Source of the DNA: Euglena gracilis
Lineage: Eukaryota > Euglenida > Euglenophyceae > Euglenales
Length of the DNA: 64,000 nucleotides
Assembly (NCBI GenBank): GCA_039621445.1
Contig: CP154954.1
Span: 27,268,123 to 27,332,122 of the forward strand
Direction: 5' to 3'
Shown: positions 41,114 through 52,319 of the stretch, one piece after another
How the letters are laid out: the number at the start of each line of letters is the position of its first letter
How positions within the stretch are numbered: position 1 is the first letter of the stretch
The notes under the pieces: generated by a model
The model's input: the letters and a program-made list of their open reading frames with translations, nothing else
What the model was told of the DNA's origin: nothing
Database searches by the model: none
Position numbers and translations under genes: made by a program

Positions 41114-42701
41114 TCAGGGTTAGGTGGGGGGTCCCCCTCCCCCCACCTGTCAAGGGGGTGCAGACCGACCCTGGGGGTACCTGGGACCCCCCCCAAGAAG
41201 GTCAAATTTTTCCTTCCGGCGTTTTGCACCAAATATTTTTTTTGCCAAAAATGTGCCCAAAAATTTTTTCGGCTTGGCTCTTCGCCTCCGGCCGAAAATC
41301 AGTCACCCAAACCGCACCACTGTTAAGGTGGGAGAGGTGCCCCCCCCCCCCAATGGCGCTAGACCGGAGGGGGGGTCGGGACCCCCCACCTGCCTTTATA
41401 TCGAAGCCTGGTGGGGGTCGACCCCACCTCCTACCTCCTGGGTGGGGGTCAGCTCCCCCATCCAGGCCTTCCTGTCCAGCCCTGACGGGGGGGGGGGGGG
41501 TTGATACAACACATATGACACGAACCTGGGTGAAGACAGGGTACTAGGGTGGGGAGGGAGATAGGAATGGGGACATTCCTAAAGAGAAGCAGAGGTTTGG
41601 GGTTTTATGTTTGGTACAGGGCTAGAATTAGGGTTTGAATTAGGAGAAGGATTGGGGTTAGCAATGAGATCTGCGAGGGGGTGGCAGGGCAGGGGGGAGG
41701 GCGGGTTCCCGGGTTTGAGCGAGTTCTGGAAACCGAACTCACTGCTGAGGGGCACTCATCCCATTCCATTTTATTATGCGTATGCAATTCACGAAGGCAA
41801 TGAGAACCCCAGAAATAACATCGCAGAAAAAAATCAAAGGGATCATGTCAAACAAATTATTCTTGCTTGTCTGGATCGTTGTGCATCCACGGCAGTCTTG
41901 TTTGCGCACCGTTTTTCTCATTTTGCACATTGTCTTCAGGTGCCCAATGCCACAGCAAAGTATGCTCTTGATTTGTGAGGGATAAACCTCAGTTGGGAAA
42001 ATTGGGGTTTAAGTATCATTTTTTTTTAATTGCTTGTTTGTGCAAGGGTTTCTGCAAGTTGCATAATAATCGTAATTAGTCACAATATGTCGTTATATGG
42101 ATTGTTAGTAATAGTGTTAGGTTTCATTTAGGCTCAAACGTTGACCTAATATTTGGCTTAATTTTCAATCTACCTTTTTCAGAATGGAAGGGCAGCCTCT
42201 TCCACCAGAATCCCTAGACTGAAAACCCAACGTTGCATTTTCCACATTTTGAACTTATCTTGCATTATAAGTTTCGTAAATTCTTTCAGGAAACCTCTGG
42301 CGTTCAAGTTTTGGTGAAAAACCCCCAGAAAAAATCTCTTTGTATTTTTCTTTCAGTATGTACGATCAAAGCAAGCACAGTTCGTGTTTTCAACAATCAG
42401 TCACTGCTGGTGTCATCAAAGGATATTCAGTAAAGTGTTGTTTGTCCTTCCAATGTGTTCACCCATTGCACCCATGGATGGATTTGTACACACATGGAAA
42501 TCAAGTTTATCTTTCAGAAATATCATTGTGACACATGTGCAGGTGTGCAAGGTGTACAACAAAGTCTTGTATCATGACTCGTGTATCATATTTGTATCAT
42601 GGTACAATAGAGTCGATGATGTCAGCGAGAAATATTTCGAAATGCCTGCAAAACACTTTCTGAACGCAGCGTTCTAAATATTCTGTTGTGTGCATTTACA
42701 G
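41114..42701. other. Repeat-rich then AT-rich intron-like stretch
   Basis: 41106-41420 is G-run sequence related to family F. 41740-42000 is unique, and a frame with NQRDHVKQIILACLDRC stays open to 41978 behind an acceptor-like CATCGCAG, a weak exon candidate. The rest lacks clear exons. Confidence 0.4.
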
Positions 42702-42767
42702 GTCCGATGTGGAATTACCAAAAGGAGACTGGGCATGCAAGTGTGGTGAGCGCAACTTCCGCAAAAG
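42702..42767 (+). CDS. Exon A of a RanBP2-type zinc finger
   Basis: Acceptor TGTGCATTTACAG ends at 42701; donor GTGATCC at 42768. It encodes SDVELPKGDWACKCGERNFR then K and two bases of a codon. The finger is completed by the next exon, in phase. Confidence 0.85.
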
Positions 42768-42852
42768 GTGATCCTCCTCCCGGCCTACTTTGCTTTTGCC
42801 TTCTTTTGATTGTCGTGCTTTGATTGCTGTGATGCCCACTCCAAACCTGCAG

Positions 42853-42938
42853 GGCCAGCTGTCGGCGCTGCAAGGAAATGAACCCACAGCTGGATGACGC
42901 TTTGGAATCGGGGGATTGGGTCTGCCCTTCTTGTTCCG
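42853..42938 (+). CDS. Exon B: end of one RanBP2 finger and start of the next
   Basis: Acceptor CCAAACCTGCAG ends at 42852; donor GTGTGTGTG at 42939. Joined to exon A it gives C-x-C-x3-N-x6-C-x2-C (ASCRRC closes the finger). The linker KEMNPQLDDALES follows, then GDWVCPSC opens a new finger. The 85-base intron between A and B, with exact phase and exact finger spacing, is the strongest evidence that these exons are real. Confidence 0.88.
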
Positions 42939-43278
42939 GTGTGTGTGTTTTTATGAGAGTACACAACGCTTATTTCAAATGCATTTTCAAGCAACAGATT
43001 TGTGGGCCAAGACAAACGCAATCATGGGATATGGATCAAGGACCACTAACCACATTCGATAGTTTTGTGTGTAAGTGAATAATGTTCTTGTTGTCGTTTC
43101 CCGATTTCTTTTTTTGTTTCATTGAATGTGCATTTTTTTTCCAAATGTCCAGCCCCTTTTTTTGTTCTTCTGGTGGCGAACTTCCTTCAAAGCAACTGCT
43201 TCCTTCAAAGCAGAAAAAATGGTTGCAGTTTTTTTCCTGCTGGCATAGGTGTGGCGTATTTTCCCATTTCCCCCTCAG

Positions 43279-43365
43279 TTATCAACTTCGCCACCAAATT
43301 CCAGTGCGTCGAGTGTAAACAGTTTCGACCAGCAGATTCGTCTCCACAACAGAAGTTGCTGCCAG
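43279..43365 (+). CDS. Exon C: completes the second finger
   Basis: Acceptor CATTTCCCCCTCAG ends at 43278. In phase with exon B it supplies INFATKFQCVECKQF, giving C-x2-C-x3-N-x6-C-x2-C. A donor GTGTTCGG at 43366 would end it after a Gln-rich linker; the exact end is uncertain. Confidence 0.75.
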
Positions 43366-44261
43366 GTGTTCGGTGGGCGGTGTTCCCCCCTCCTTTACCA
43401 GAGGGGTCTGGTACAGGACTCCCCCCCCCCACCTGCCAAGGCCTGTCTGGGCCGACCCAGGGGGGGGGGTTACCCGGGACCCCCCCAAACGGTCAAAATT
43501 TTCTTTCTGATCTTTTGTGTTTTTTATACATTTTTTCATAAATTCTTGCCCAAAAAGTGCCCAAAATGGCATTTTCGACGATTTTTGGGAGGCAAAATTT
43601 TCATCCCAGCTCTTTGTGCCAGGCCGAAATCGATCACCCGGACGACACCTGCCCCCCCCCGTTGTTTTTTTGACCCCCAGCGGCCTGAAAACAGCCAAAA
43701 ATAGTCAGTTTGGCCTTCAAAAATGAGCTGCAACACAGGTCAGGGGTGCAGGCATATGGCGTATGACATTCGGGGGAGATAGAGGGTACATTTCGCCTTG
43801 CCGCCTTTTTTTATAAAAAAAATCAATGTTTTCTCCAGATATTTTGGATTTTTTTTTTAGCCCCAAACTCAGCTTGACAAACTGGCATCGAAAATGGGGG
43901 CGATTGGTCCTACCCAGTTTGGACCCCTTGTCGGCCGAATAACTCGGGCCTGGCAGGGAGTTGGGGGGCAAACAAAGATGTTTCTGAGAGCCAGGATCCA
44001 GTCGCTTGTTTTGGGGGGAGGGGCAGAGCCAGTGAGTGGAAATTTTTTTCCAGTGACCGCCGCGAAACACCAAAAAATTTTGGGACCCCAACAATGGCCA
44101 AAAATGCCCATTTTTTTGGCCGTTTTTGGTATTTTTTTTGAATAAAATCAGCCAAAAAGCCTATTTAAAAAAACCTCATTTCCATCTCGGTGCGCAGTCT
44201 GGAGGATTTTTTTCCTTGTTGGGGGACCCCCCGATCCCCCCTCCCCAGTTAGGGGAGGGGT

Positions 44262-44527
44262 CGCTGAGCTCTTATCCCTTTGTGTGTAAGAGCGAAGCTA
44301 ACCCCTGGCGAAACCCCCCCCCCCCCCGCCATACCCCCGGGTCGGGGCCACCAGGAGAATGGACGGTTTATCACCATGATCCTGGCCTGGTTCCCGGAAT
44401 TTTTTTTTCAGTTGTGAACGACTGGATTTCTAGTTTCCGAATCACCTGGGTTTGACCCCCCAACTCCCCGCCAGGCCCGAGTTATTCACACGTGAAGGGG
44501 TCCAAACTGGGTAGGATCGGCCCGCCC
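44262..44527. repeat. Family E repeat, inverted copy
   Basis: Reverse complement of 30555-30803, same order of blocks, with extra C-runs near 44320. Confidence 0.85.
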
Positions 44528-45088
44528 CCCTTTTAAGCCCCCCCCCCTTTGGACTCTGCCATTTCAGCCAAAAAAATGTCAATTTTCAAAATATCTCCAA
44601 AATGAGGCCAAATCAAAGGAAATGTCCGGAGACCTAATTTGAAGCCCTTGGAATACCCTATCCAGCCATACTTTGATTTCCCCGCAACTCCCCTCCTAGC
44701 CCGAGATATGGCCGTTTTCGGCCAATATGGCCGTTCTGTACACTTTTCCCACTGTTCGACAGCCGTTTTTTGTGGGGGGGGGGGTGGAGGTCAAACAATG
44801 AATGTTTTCAAAATTTCTCGAAAATGATGCAAAATAAGGAAATGTCCTTTGACCTAAATTGAAGCCCTTGGAACGCTCTATCTACTGGTATTTTGGTTTC
44901 CACGCAACTCACCGCCTAGCCCGAGATACGGCCGTTTTTTGGCCAATTTAGGCCATTTTGTACACTTTTTCCACTGTCCGACTTGGCCGTTTTCCGCCAA
45001 AAAAAGTCAAACAAAAATCGAAAAAAAAAATTGCCCGAAACTGTGTTTTTTGGCCTCCCGGACCCGGAAAAGGTGTTTTTTTTTGCAG

Positions 45089-45541
45089 CGCAGCAGTTAC
45101 CAAACCTACCACCGCCCGGGACCCAGCACCCGACAACAAAACCATTAACCAGCCCCAGTCCCGTAAAGTAGCACCTGGGTAACGGGCGCCCCCAAAAACG
45201 TCATTTTTCGGCCATTTTCATTTTCGGCCGAAATCGGCTGCGTCGGCGCTCCAAAAACGGGCGCTCTGCCCCGGCTAGAGGTCGGCGATCCTTTACCTAA
45301 TTGTTGCGAAGGGCGGCGGGCGGACAGGCCCAAGTTTGCCCGCGGCGGGCGTGCGTAAAACGCAGCAGTTACCGCCCGGGAGGCGCAAATTAGCACGTGT
45401 GTGACAGACGTCCCAAAAACGTCATTTTTCGGCCATTTTCGGCCGAAATCGGCTGCGTCGGCGCTCCAAAAACAAGCGCTCTGCCCCGGCTAGAGGTCGG
45501 CGATCCTTCACCTCATTGTTGCGAAGGGCGGTGGGTGGACA
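45089..45541. repeat. Two-unit tandem duplication
   Basis: CGCAGCAGTTAC begins each unit (45089 and 45361). AAAAACGTCATTTTTCGGCC, AATCGGCTGCGTCGGCGCTC and CCCGGCTAGAGGTCGGCGAT recur with few changes. Confidence 0.9.
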
Positions 45542-46160
45542 GCGCCCCGTTTCGGGCACAAAACCCTTGCATTTCAGTCAAAAGAGCTCCATGGAGTGGG
45601 CCGGTTTATATGGTGGGTCAATGAAGGGGTGGGTGAGCGCTTTTTACGAGCTCAGCACTATTCAAAACCTGGTCCAGCTGGTCCATTTTTCCAGTGTGTC
45701 CAGCAAAATGGCCGGCCAGTGGACCCCCCTGGTCCTCAAGCAATGGCCTGTTTGTGACTGCACTTTTTCTCGGTCAGAGAAAATTCTGCCAGTCCAATTT
45801 TTGAGGAATTTAAAGGCATTTAAGGCATTTTGAAGTTTTTAATGTGTTTTAAAAACTTTAAATAACGCCTGGCTGGGGTCCTTGTTTGTGCTCCGTTCTT
45901 CCAACATACCTTGAGGTGGGTGGTTGGGCACCCCCTTTCCCCAGTACTGAGCCTCGCTTTTACTCTTAACAGAAAACACCTCAAACACCCCACCCAGAGC
46001 CCTAACTCTCAGTGAGTGATTGTATTTTTTTGAATCTTATTAAATTAAAGTGGACCTCAAAAAATGAACAAAGTTGAACATTTTTGTTTTTTATATAATT
46101 TTTTCTGCATTTTTTTGAGGTTCCCTGTTGATGTTTTCTACCCCCCTGTCCTGTTCTCAG

Positions 46161-46264
46161 GAGATTGGATTTGTCCACAGTGCCACCGGCTGAACTTCTC
46201 GGCACGCTTCACTTGCATCTCCTGCTTTGCGGGAAAGGCAGCTGGTACAGCGGCGGATGCACAG
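46161..46264 (+). CDS. Exon with complete RanBP2-type zinc finger
   Basis: Acceptor CTGTCCTGTTCTCAG ends at 46160; donor GTGAACAG at 46265. It encodes GDWICPQCHRLNFSARFTCI then SCFAGKAAGTAADAQ. All four cysteines and the N-F core match the family. It starts with two bases of a split Gly codon and ends in phase 0. Confidence 0.88.
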
Positions 46265-47631
46265 GTGAACAGTCTTCTTTATTCATGCCCTCCCATCTTT
46301 TGATATTAGGAAGCCATGGTCCCACTGTCAGCAAAAATTTAGGAAATACAAAAGAATTGAGGTTTCAGATTTGCATTTTTTTTGAATTAGTTAGTTTTTT
46401 TTTTTAAAGCCTCGCCTCACAAAACTGCATTTGCAGCACACTATTCTCTGTATATTGCTTGCTGCCAGGAAATTGCGGTCGGAAATGTTCCCGCTGCTGT
46501 GGCACGCGGGGAGATTTGGGTGCAGACACCGACGCTCCTCTTTGCTGTAACCGATCGTGCTACTTCATGTGCTGCTTCCCATGGTTTTCTGTGGTTTGCA
46601 AATGGATTTTTTGGGTGTCTGTAAGGTGTATGTTGCCATTTGCCGATGGCTTTGCCAACAAGCAACAAAGAGGTGCCAATCTGTGGGTAGTAAAACCCAT
46701 CCAAATATGAAGCCCCCTAAATTTAGAGCTTCCCAAATGAAAGCTCCCCCAGGGTCTGATTTAGCTATTCATGACCCTCCCCCAATGAGTGCTCGGGTGC
46801 GCATTTTTCAGCAACCATTTTTTTTTTGATAAGGACAGTTACAAAACTTGCAAAAAAAAGTCACAAAACAGCAGGGGGCAGGGCTAAACGGGAATCCCTA
46901 CAAGCCGACAGGCCTTCCCGTATTTCCGGGGGCGTTTTAGGTCAAATTTACCTTCGCCTCTTCGGCGCCAAAGAAATTATCTCTGAGCGGGTACCGGGTG
47001 GGGGTCGACCCCCCCACCTCCCGGGTGGGGGGAGTCTAACAACCCCCCACCAGGCCTTCCCGTACACCCGGGTGGGGCACAAGGTGCCTGGGCACTCGGC
47101 CAAGGCATTTCCAGAGCCGAAATGCTGTATGCCCAGAAAGCCCTTCGTTTGGACACTTTTGGGCCCAGACCCAGGCAGACACCCCAGGGGTCGTGCCTGA
47201 CTGCCCAGCATTCTAGGCACCCTGAGACCTCCCCTGCACGGTTGGTCAGATTCCACCTGCCACAGACCAGTGCGGCGAAAGTTCATAGAGCGCAACACAA
47301 ACCCTTTTTACGCAAATACAACCCCCCCCCAAATGCAAAGCCCAACAAGGCGGCGCAGCCCACTGATCCAATTTTTTTCGGCACAATGGCAAAAATGTTC
47401 AGACTTTACCCGGTCCAGGGTGTGTGTTGTTTGTAACACTGTCCTCTTTCCTCTGTCCCCCCCCCCGGCCCTGAAGAAATTCCCTGATTTGATTATGTGT
47501 GACCAGTTTCGGGTTTTGAATTATGGATGTTTTTATATAAGGCATCATCTCACCAAAACTGCTTGTCAGTATCCTGCCATTATTTTTCATGCAAGCCACA
47601 CACCCACACACAAGCATCTAGGTTCCTCTAG
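46265..47631. other. Intron-like with possible exons
   Basis: A Cys-rich frame (NCGRKCSRCCGTRGDLGAD, about 46470-46575) behind the acceptor TGCTTGCTGCCAG may be an exon, though another frame (EIAVGNVPAAVARGEIWVQT) is also open. A 47264-47410 stretch behind CTGCCACAG is open in two frames. Neither is decided. Confidence 0.35.
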
Positions 47632-47727
47632 CTGTTGGTGCCTGCTGGAGAGTGTTGTGCCTGTGGCGAATCCAATGACTCTCAGATGGTGAAGTGCCAC
47701 AATTGCCGTAGCCGGGGTTTTGTTCAG
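47632..47727 (+). CDS. Exon with variant RanBP2-type zinc finger
   Basis: Acceptor GGTTCCTCTAG ends at 47631; donors GTTTTG (47717) or GTCTCTG (47728) are possible. The frame GECCACGESNDSQMVKCHNC fits C-x2-C-x3-N-x6-C-x2-C exactly but lacks the usual Trp and Phe. Also similar to the first half of a PHD finger (MVKCHNC). Confidence 0.6.
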
Positions 47728-49096
47728 GTCTCTGAAGCTATAAAGTGGTTGGTATCATGGTATCATTTGGGAACCGAGGTTTCACACTGGGCTGTTCGTG
47801 GTGGAGGGTCTTCACTGCCCCCATTGGCCCAGCTAAAATGGAGGGGGCAATTGCTTTTTTGTTCCGATGAAGCCCAAAATGGACCATTCTGCGGCAGCCA
47901 GCCAGCCATGGCTTGCTTCCCGGTCTCAGTGGGAACCGGGCAACCCTGCATTTTGTGTTGAGGGATTTTCTCTCCCCACCTCTGGTTGGAGTGGGCCAGC
48001 CTTGTCCATTTGGGGGTGGGGGGGGCGTATATGACATTTCTTTCAAGGAGGCAGAGTGGAGAACGCTTTTTTTGGTTTCCCCAAGGACGTCTGGAAGTTC
48101 TTTCGGTGGTTTGTCACGAAGAGTCTGGGACCACCCCTCTCCCTCCTTCCCTTTATTACCCCTTCTCATTTATTACCCTGCCCCCGGAGAGGAGGTTGGG
48201 TGAGTTGTTTTTCAAAAACAGATTGAAAGTGAAAGTGACAGTAATTGTCGCATGTCTGGGCCATACCATCAATGCTCCAGGCGTATCATTGCTTAAGGTG
48301 TCTCCGATCCCCCCCGACACCCCCCGCAGGGTGGGGTTGGCAAGAAGAGGCCGAAAGTGGCACACCCGGCGCCGAAGGCACTCAGATTTTTTTTGAGAAA
48401 AGTGGCAGGAGTCCCAGGGTTCGATACGAGGAGGGCCAAAAATTAGTCACGTGGATTAAGCTACTGTTTAGGTAAATGGGTGTCCTCCCCACCAAAACAG
48501 TAGCTCGGTCCAGCCCCCCCCCCCCCAGACAAGAGGGGGGCGACCCCCCACCTGCCCTTATATCGAATCCTGCTCCTTACACTTCAAACTTCTCTGCACA
48601 CCGCGGGAAAATTTTTGGAAGGTGATTTTTTGAATGTCGATTGTGCGATGGCTTGGCACTTCACCAGAGATTCCTTCAAGAAATTGCCTTTAAATGCCTT
48701 TTGAATGCAGTTATTCTTTGTTTTGTCAAAAGCTCACGTCAATGAAAGCCAATACTGAAAGGAGGTGGAAGGAGCCAGCCCATTATTGAGTAGTTTCGGA
48801 AAACAACCCTGTTTCCAAATTGAGGTCTGAGGAAAAAGGGTGCATATCAAAAGTAATTTCATATTTTAGAGCTATTACACTTTTTCTGGTTGAGATTTTT
48901 GTGCGGATTGGAACGGTTTGCTTCATCATCAACATTCCGTTGGCATGCCCCGTCAATTTGGCTTCCATGTTGGCGGCAACCAGCTTCTCTTGTACAGTTG
49001 TCCAGCAGCTTTGGAGGGGGAGATCATCAAGCATTACGGTGCATTGTCGAAGCCAGGTGTCATTTGCAAACTCGTAAATCAGAAAGCACCAGGCTC
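47728..49096. other. Intron-like, one MITE, no gene
   Basis: Holds the small family F element at 48415-48572. The rest is unique sequence with no convincing exon. Confidence 0.5.
48415..48572. mobile_element. Family F MITE, short copy
   Basis: CAGGGTTCGATACGAGGAGG and CCTTATATCGAATCCTG are inverted ends. The inside shares CTGTTTAGGT and CCCCCCACCTGCC with 38722-39085. Confidence 0.75.
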
Positions 49097-49504
49097 TTGC
49101 TTAAGGGATTGCAGTACCCCCCCCCGGGGGGGGCTGGGCTGCAGCTAGTCCAAATTTGGCTAGTGGGTTTTCTAGCAGACCCCCCCCGGGGGGGGGTCTG
49201 CTAGCAGGGCTAGCTAGTGGAATTTTTTTTCCAGTGACTGGTGCGAAGCTCCGGAAATTTTTTTGGACCCCCAAAAATGGCCAAAAATGCACGTTTTTGG
49301 CCATTTTTGGGAATTTTTGGAACAAAATCAGCCAAAAACCCATTAAAAACCTCCTTTCCATCTCGGCGCGCAGCGCTGGAGGAAAATTTTTTTTCCAGTT
49401 GGGGGGACCCCCAGACACCCCCCCGGGGGGGGGTCTAGAAAGTCCACTTTTCCCAGTGCCTAGCCGATTAGCTAGCCAGTACCCCCCCGGGGGTCCTTAA
49501 GCAA
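49097..49504. mobile_element. CTTAAG-ended element, copy 2
   Basis: TTGCTTAAGG at the left and CCTTAAGCAA at the right form perfect 9-10 bp TIRs. The inside has GGGGGTCTGCTAGCAGGGCT-type palindromes and a TTTTTGGCCATTTTTGG core. Confidence 0.8.
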
Positions 49505-49569
49505 AAGCTTGGAAAGCACTCCATGTTCAAGCAGGGGGAGCATTCGCGTTTTTGTGCCAAACCCCCTTC

Positions 49570-49925
49570 TCAAATACCCCGCCGGGGTTTATTTTTTTGC
49601 CCGAAGTCCCGGCTCAGGGGGGGGGTATTATTTGGGAGGGGTAATAGCACTCCCAAAATTTTCAAAATTTGTTGAAGTCCCTTAGGACCCAAAACAGCAC
49701 CCCAAACCCTCGTTTTTTTGTCTTTTCTCATGAAATTTAGCATTTTTGGAGCCAGATAATCCAGAAAAATCAATTTTTTTTTCTTCGAAATTTGTTATCA
49801 GAGATTGTGATTTTTGCCTGCATTTTCAGGTCAAAATCCGGGTCGTCAGCCCGAGGGGTATTAACTCGGTGGCCGAAGTTGGACCCCGAGGGGGGGGGGT
49901 ATTATTTGGGGGGAGGGTTTATTTT
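49570..49925. repeat. Repeat bounded by GGGGTATTATTTGGG words
   Basis: GGGGGGGTATTATTTGGG occurs at about 49620 and 49898, with CCCGAAGT/GCCGAAGT motifs beside them. Related to 23555-23930 in inverse orientation. Confidence 0.65.
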
Positions 49926-50038
49926 GCACTTTTCAGTTTTGGCTTTTATTCAACGGGTACTTTTGTTGCTTTCTACCTGGGAAGCGTTCAAATGCGACGT
50001 CATACTTATGAGTTTTTTTTGCTGGTGCTGTGACACAG

Positions 50039-50224
50039 AGCTGGCAAGAAGAAGAGGGGCAAGCCACCAGACACCATTGTCATTGACCAATCCACGGATT
50101 GCCTCCCGCAGGAGTGAACGCCATTGTCGACATCAAATGGATTTCGTCGAAGACAGATGGTCAGCCGGACGCGTACGTTCCGTTCTTTGCCATCAGAAGT
50201 TGCCTCATGAAGGCTATCTTTTGA
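50039..50224 (+). CDS. Candidate exon region with a one-base frame offset
   Basis: Behind the acceptor GTGCTGTGACACAG, the frame AGKKKRGKPPDTIVIDQSTD then CLPQE is open to TGA at 50115. Directly beyond, in the frame that one extra G would give, VNAIVDIKWISSKTDG, QPDAYVPFFAIRSCLMK is open to 50224. Both have ordinary coding composition, so this may be one exon with a single-base deletion, or an exon end plus chance frame. No family recognised. Confidence 0.45.
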
Positions 50225-50521
50225 AGAAGGAAACCAATTTGGAGAGGTTTCTTTTGCTAAAGACTGCTCTTCCCCTCCCTTCCAAAGAAATAATTGTGGT
50301 GTTTGTTGCAAGTGTTGTATTTTTAATGGCTGCGCACAATGTCTCCTCTGTGGACTCCACCCCAGTCCGTTGTTCGCCCCCATTGTTAGCATTTCATTCG
50401 GATCTCATCATACCATATGAAAGACCCTTTGACTTTGACATGGATGCCCCGCTTTTGTACACTGGAGGGGGGGGACACCACACCTCAGCGACGCTCCAAG
50501 CCCAGGGGTGACCACTGCGTT

Positions 50522-50876
50522 CTTAAGAAATTTGACCCCCGGGGGGTCCAGCCAGCCAGCAGCCTTTTTCCAGCCAGCAGCCTCTTTCCACCCGGAAAGA
50601 TGGGCCAAAAATGGGTCAACAATGGGCGACAACGGGTCGGGAAAAAGCTGTCCAGGACGTTTAGGGGGGTCAAGAATTGATTGTTTTGCGTAATTGTCAG
50701 TTTTTTTTGTGGGATATTTTTGCGATTTCGATTTTTTTTGGTGCCCGGTTCGACCCCAGATCGGGCCCAATTCCAGCTGGAACCCCCATGGGGGAGGGGT
50801 GGGGTCAACCAGCAGCTTTTTTCAAGCCAGCCCAAATTTTCCAGCCTCTGAGCTTGACCCCCCAGGGGTCTTTAAA
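50522..50876. mobile_element. CTTAAG-ended element, copy 3
   Basis: Starts CTTAAGAAATTTGACCCCC and ends near GGGGTCTTTAAAC. The inside has GTCCAGCCAGCCAGCAGCC repeated. Confidence 0.7.
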
Positions 50877-51839
50877 CAACGCTCTGGTGGTGACTGATTG
50901 TACACCTGGTTCCCCTGGTAGGCAGAGAACACAGACGCGAAACAGAATTCAAGCCTAATGGCACTGGCCATCGCTGTTCCTGAGCTTGTTTTCGCCGTTC
51001 AAACGGAAACCCAAATTGATCTGTGTGTGTGTTCCTGGTAGGGCGTTGGTCTGAAGCGGATGTCGGCTCCTCCTCCTCAGAATCATTTTCTGTTTTCTTT
51101 GCCTTGGTTCATCCCCTCCCCCCTTGTGCTGCTCTGAGGCTAAGAATGATGTGAAGTTGAGTTTTTTTTTGAAGTAGCATTTCTGCCCCGCCTCTGCCCA
51201 TGCTGGGAGGGGATGGTCCCTATTGTGGTGATGGCCTCCGTGACAAGGTATTTGTGCCAGAGGGTTTCTAGATTGTGGTCACAGTATTCAACCGCAAAAG
51301 AAGGCGACATCCTGATGGAATTTGGAAATGAAATTTGTTGAAATTCCCCTCTTTCCCAACATTGTGCTGACCCCCCCCAACAAAATTTAGGCCACAGCTG
51401 CGTAAATGTGGGTTCTCGGCCAATCTTCTTTATGATTTCCAACCAACTGGCCGTCCAACCCCGGCCTTGCCACAGGGAGATCACATTCGCCACCCCGCAC
51501 ATGTGCCAGCAGGCTGCGCAGCTGTCGTTCCCGGATGGGTTTGCCCCCGGCGGGCGACCCTTCACTAAGCTGAAGTCGGCAAAGCCTGATTTGCAGGTGC
51601 TGCTCGCAAGGGTTTCATAGGCACTCATTGTTGCGTCATCTGGGGCACTTCTTTTCGTTTCATCTCTGTGGTCCACGTTTCCAAAGCGCGCTCTTCTCTG
51701 AACCTTATGGAGGTTCTTTTAACACTGATTTTTTTTGATTTTTCAGCATTTTGTGCTTTTCTCAAAACAAGTGAGGAGCTGATTTCTTTTTCTCTTTTTT
51801 AAAAAAAAAATCATTTCCCTCCTCTGAACAGATTAAATG
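50877..51839. other. No gene confirmed
   Basis: Unique, balanced composition. Open frames on both strands (+ 51408-51620, - 51140-51676) overlap and show no domain. Confidence 0.35.
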
Positions 51840-52319
51840 TTAAGGGAGGCCAACCCTGGCAGACACAAAAGCAGGGGTTTTCTTGTGCCGGGGGACCCTG
51901 CCCCCGGGGCTCCAGCCAGCCAGCACCTTTTTTTCCAGCCAGCACTTCCCGCTGCAGACCCCCCCCTCCCCGGGGGTCCGCTGAAATATAGATTGGGCCA
52001 GTCGGGCAAAGCCTTTGCCAGGCTGGACCGGAAAAAAAAAATGTTGGCGCAAAGCGCCGAAAAATTTGGAAAAGGGGCTAAAAATGGCCAAAAATGGCCT
52101 TTTTGGGGTGGTTTTGGGGATTTGTTCACCAAAATTTTTCTGAAAAATCCAAACCCAGCTGGATTTGAGCTTTTTTCGGGCCTTTTTATGGTACCCGCCG
52201 GGTCCAGCTGCCAGCCGAGTTGGAACCACCTCCCTGGACCCCACCCCCAGGGGGGTCCAGCCAGCACCTTTTTTCCAGCCAGCACCTTTTTCAGCCGGCG
52301 ACCCCCCGGGGTCCTTAAG
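51840..52319. mobile_element. CTTAAG-ended element, copy 4
   Basis: TTAAGG at the left, CCTTAAG at the right. Inside: CCAGCCAGCACC twice at each side, GGGGGTCCGCTGAAATA, a GGCGCAAAGCGCC hairpin and CCCAGCTGGATTTGAGCTTT. Collinear with 62902-63344. Confidence 0.85.

Larger units (their letters stand above)
43366..46160. other. Intron filled with repeats
   Basis: Family F-like G-run block (43380-43680), partial family E copy (43780-44010), inverted family E copy (44262-44527), family B units (44460-45000), a tandem duplication (45089-45541) and a shared CTGCCAGTCCAATTTTT block near 45790. Ends in the acceptor of the next finger exon. Confidence 0.7.

Noticed and set aside
41740-41978. Exon with NQRDHVKQIILACLDRC
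   Set aside because: Acceptor and donor are weak and another frame is open across the same bases.
46470-46575. Cys-rich zinc-finger exon (NCGRKCSRCC)
   Set aside because: Cysteine spacing fits no family I know and a second frame is also open; left as a possibility only.
51140-51676. 178-codon minus-strand frame
   Set aside because: Overlaps an equally open + frame, has no recognised domain and no homologous copy. Not strong enough to call a gene.
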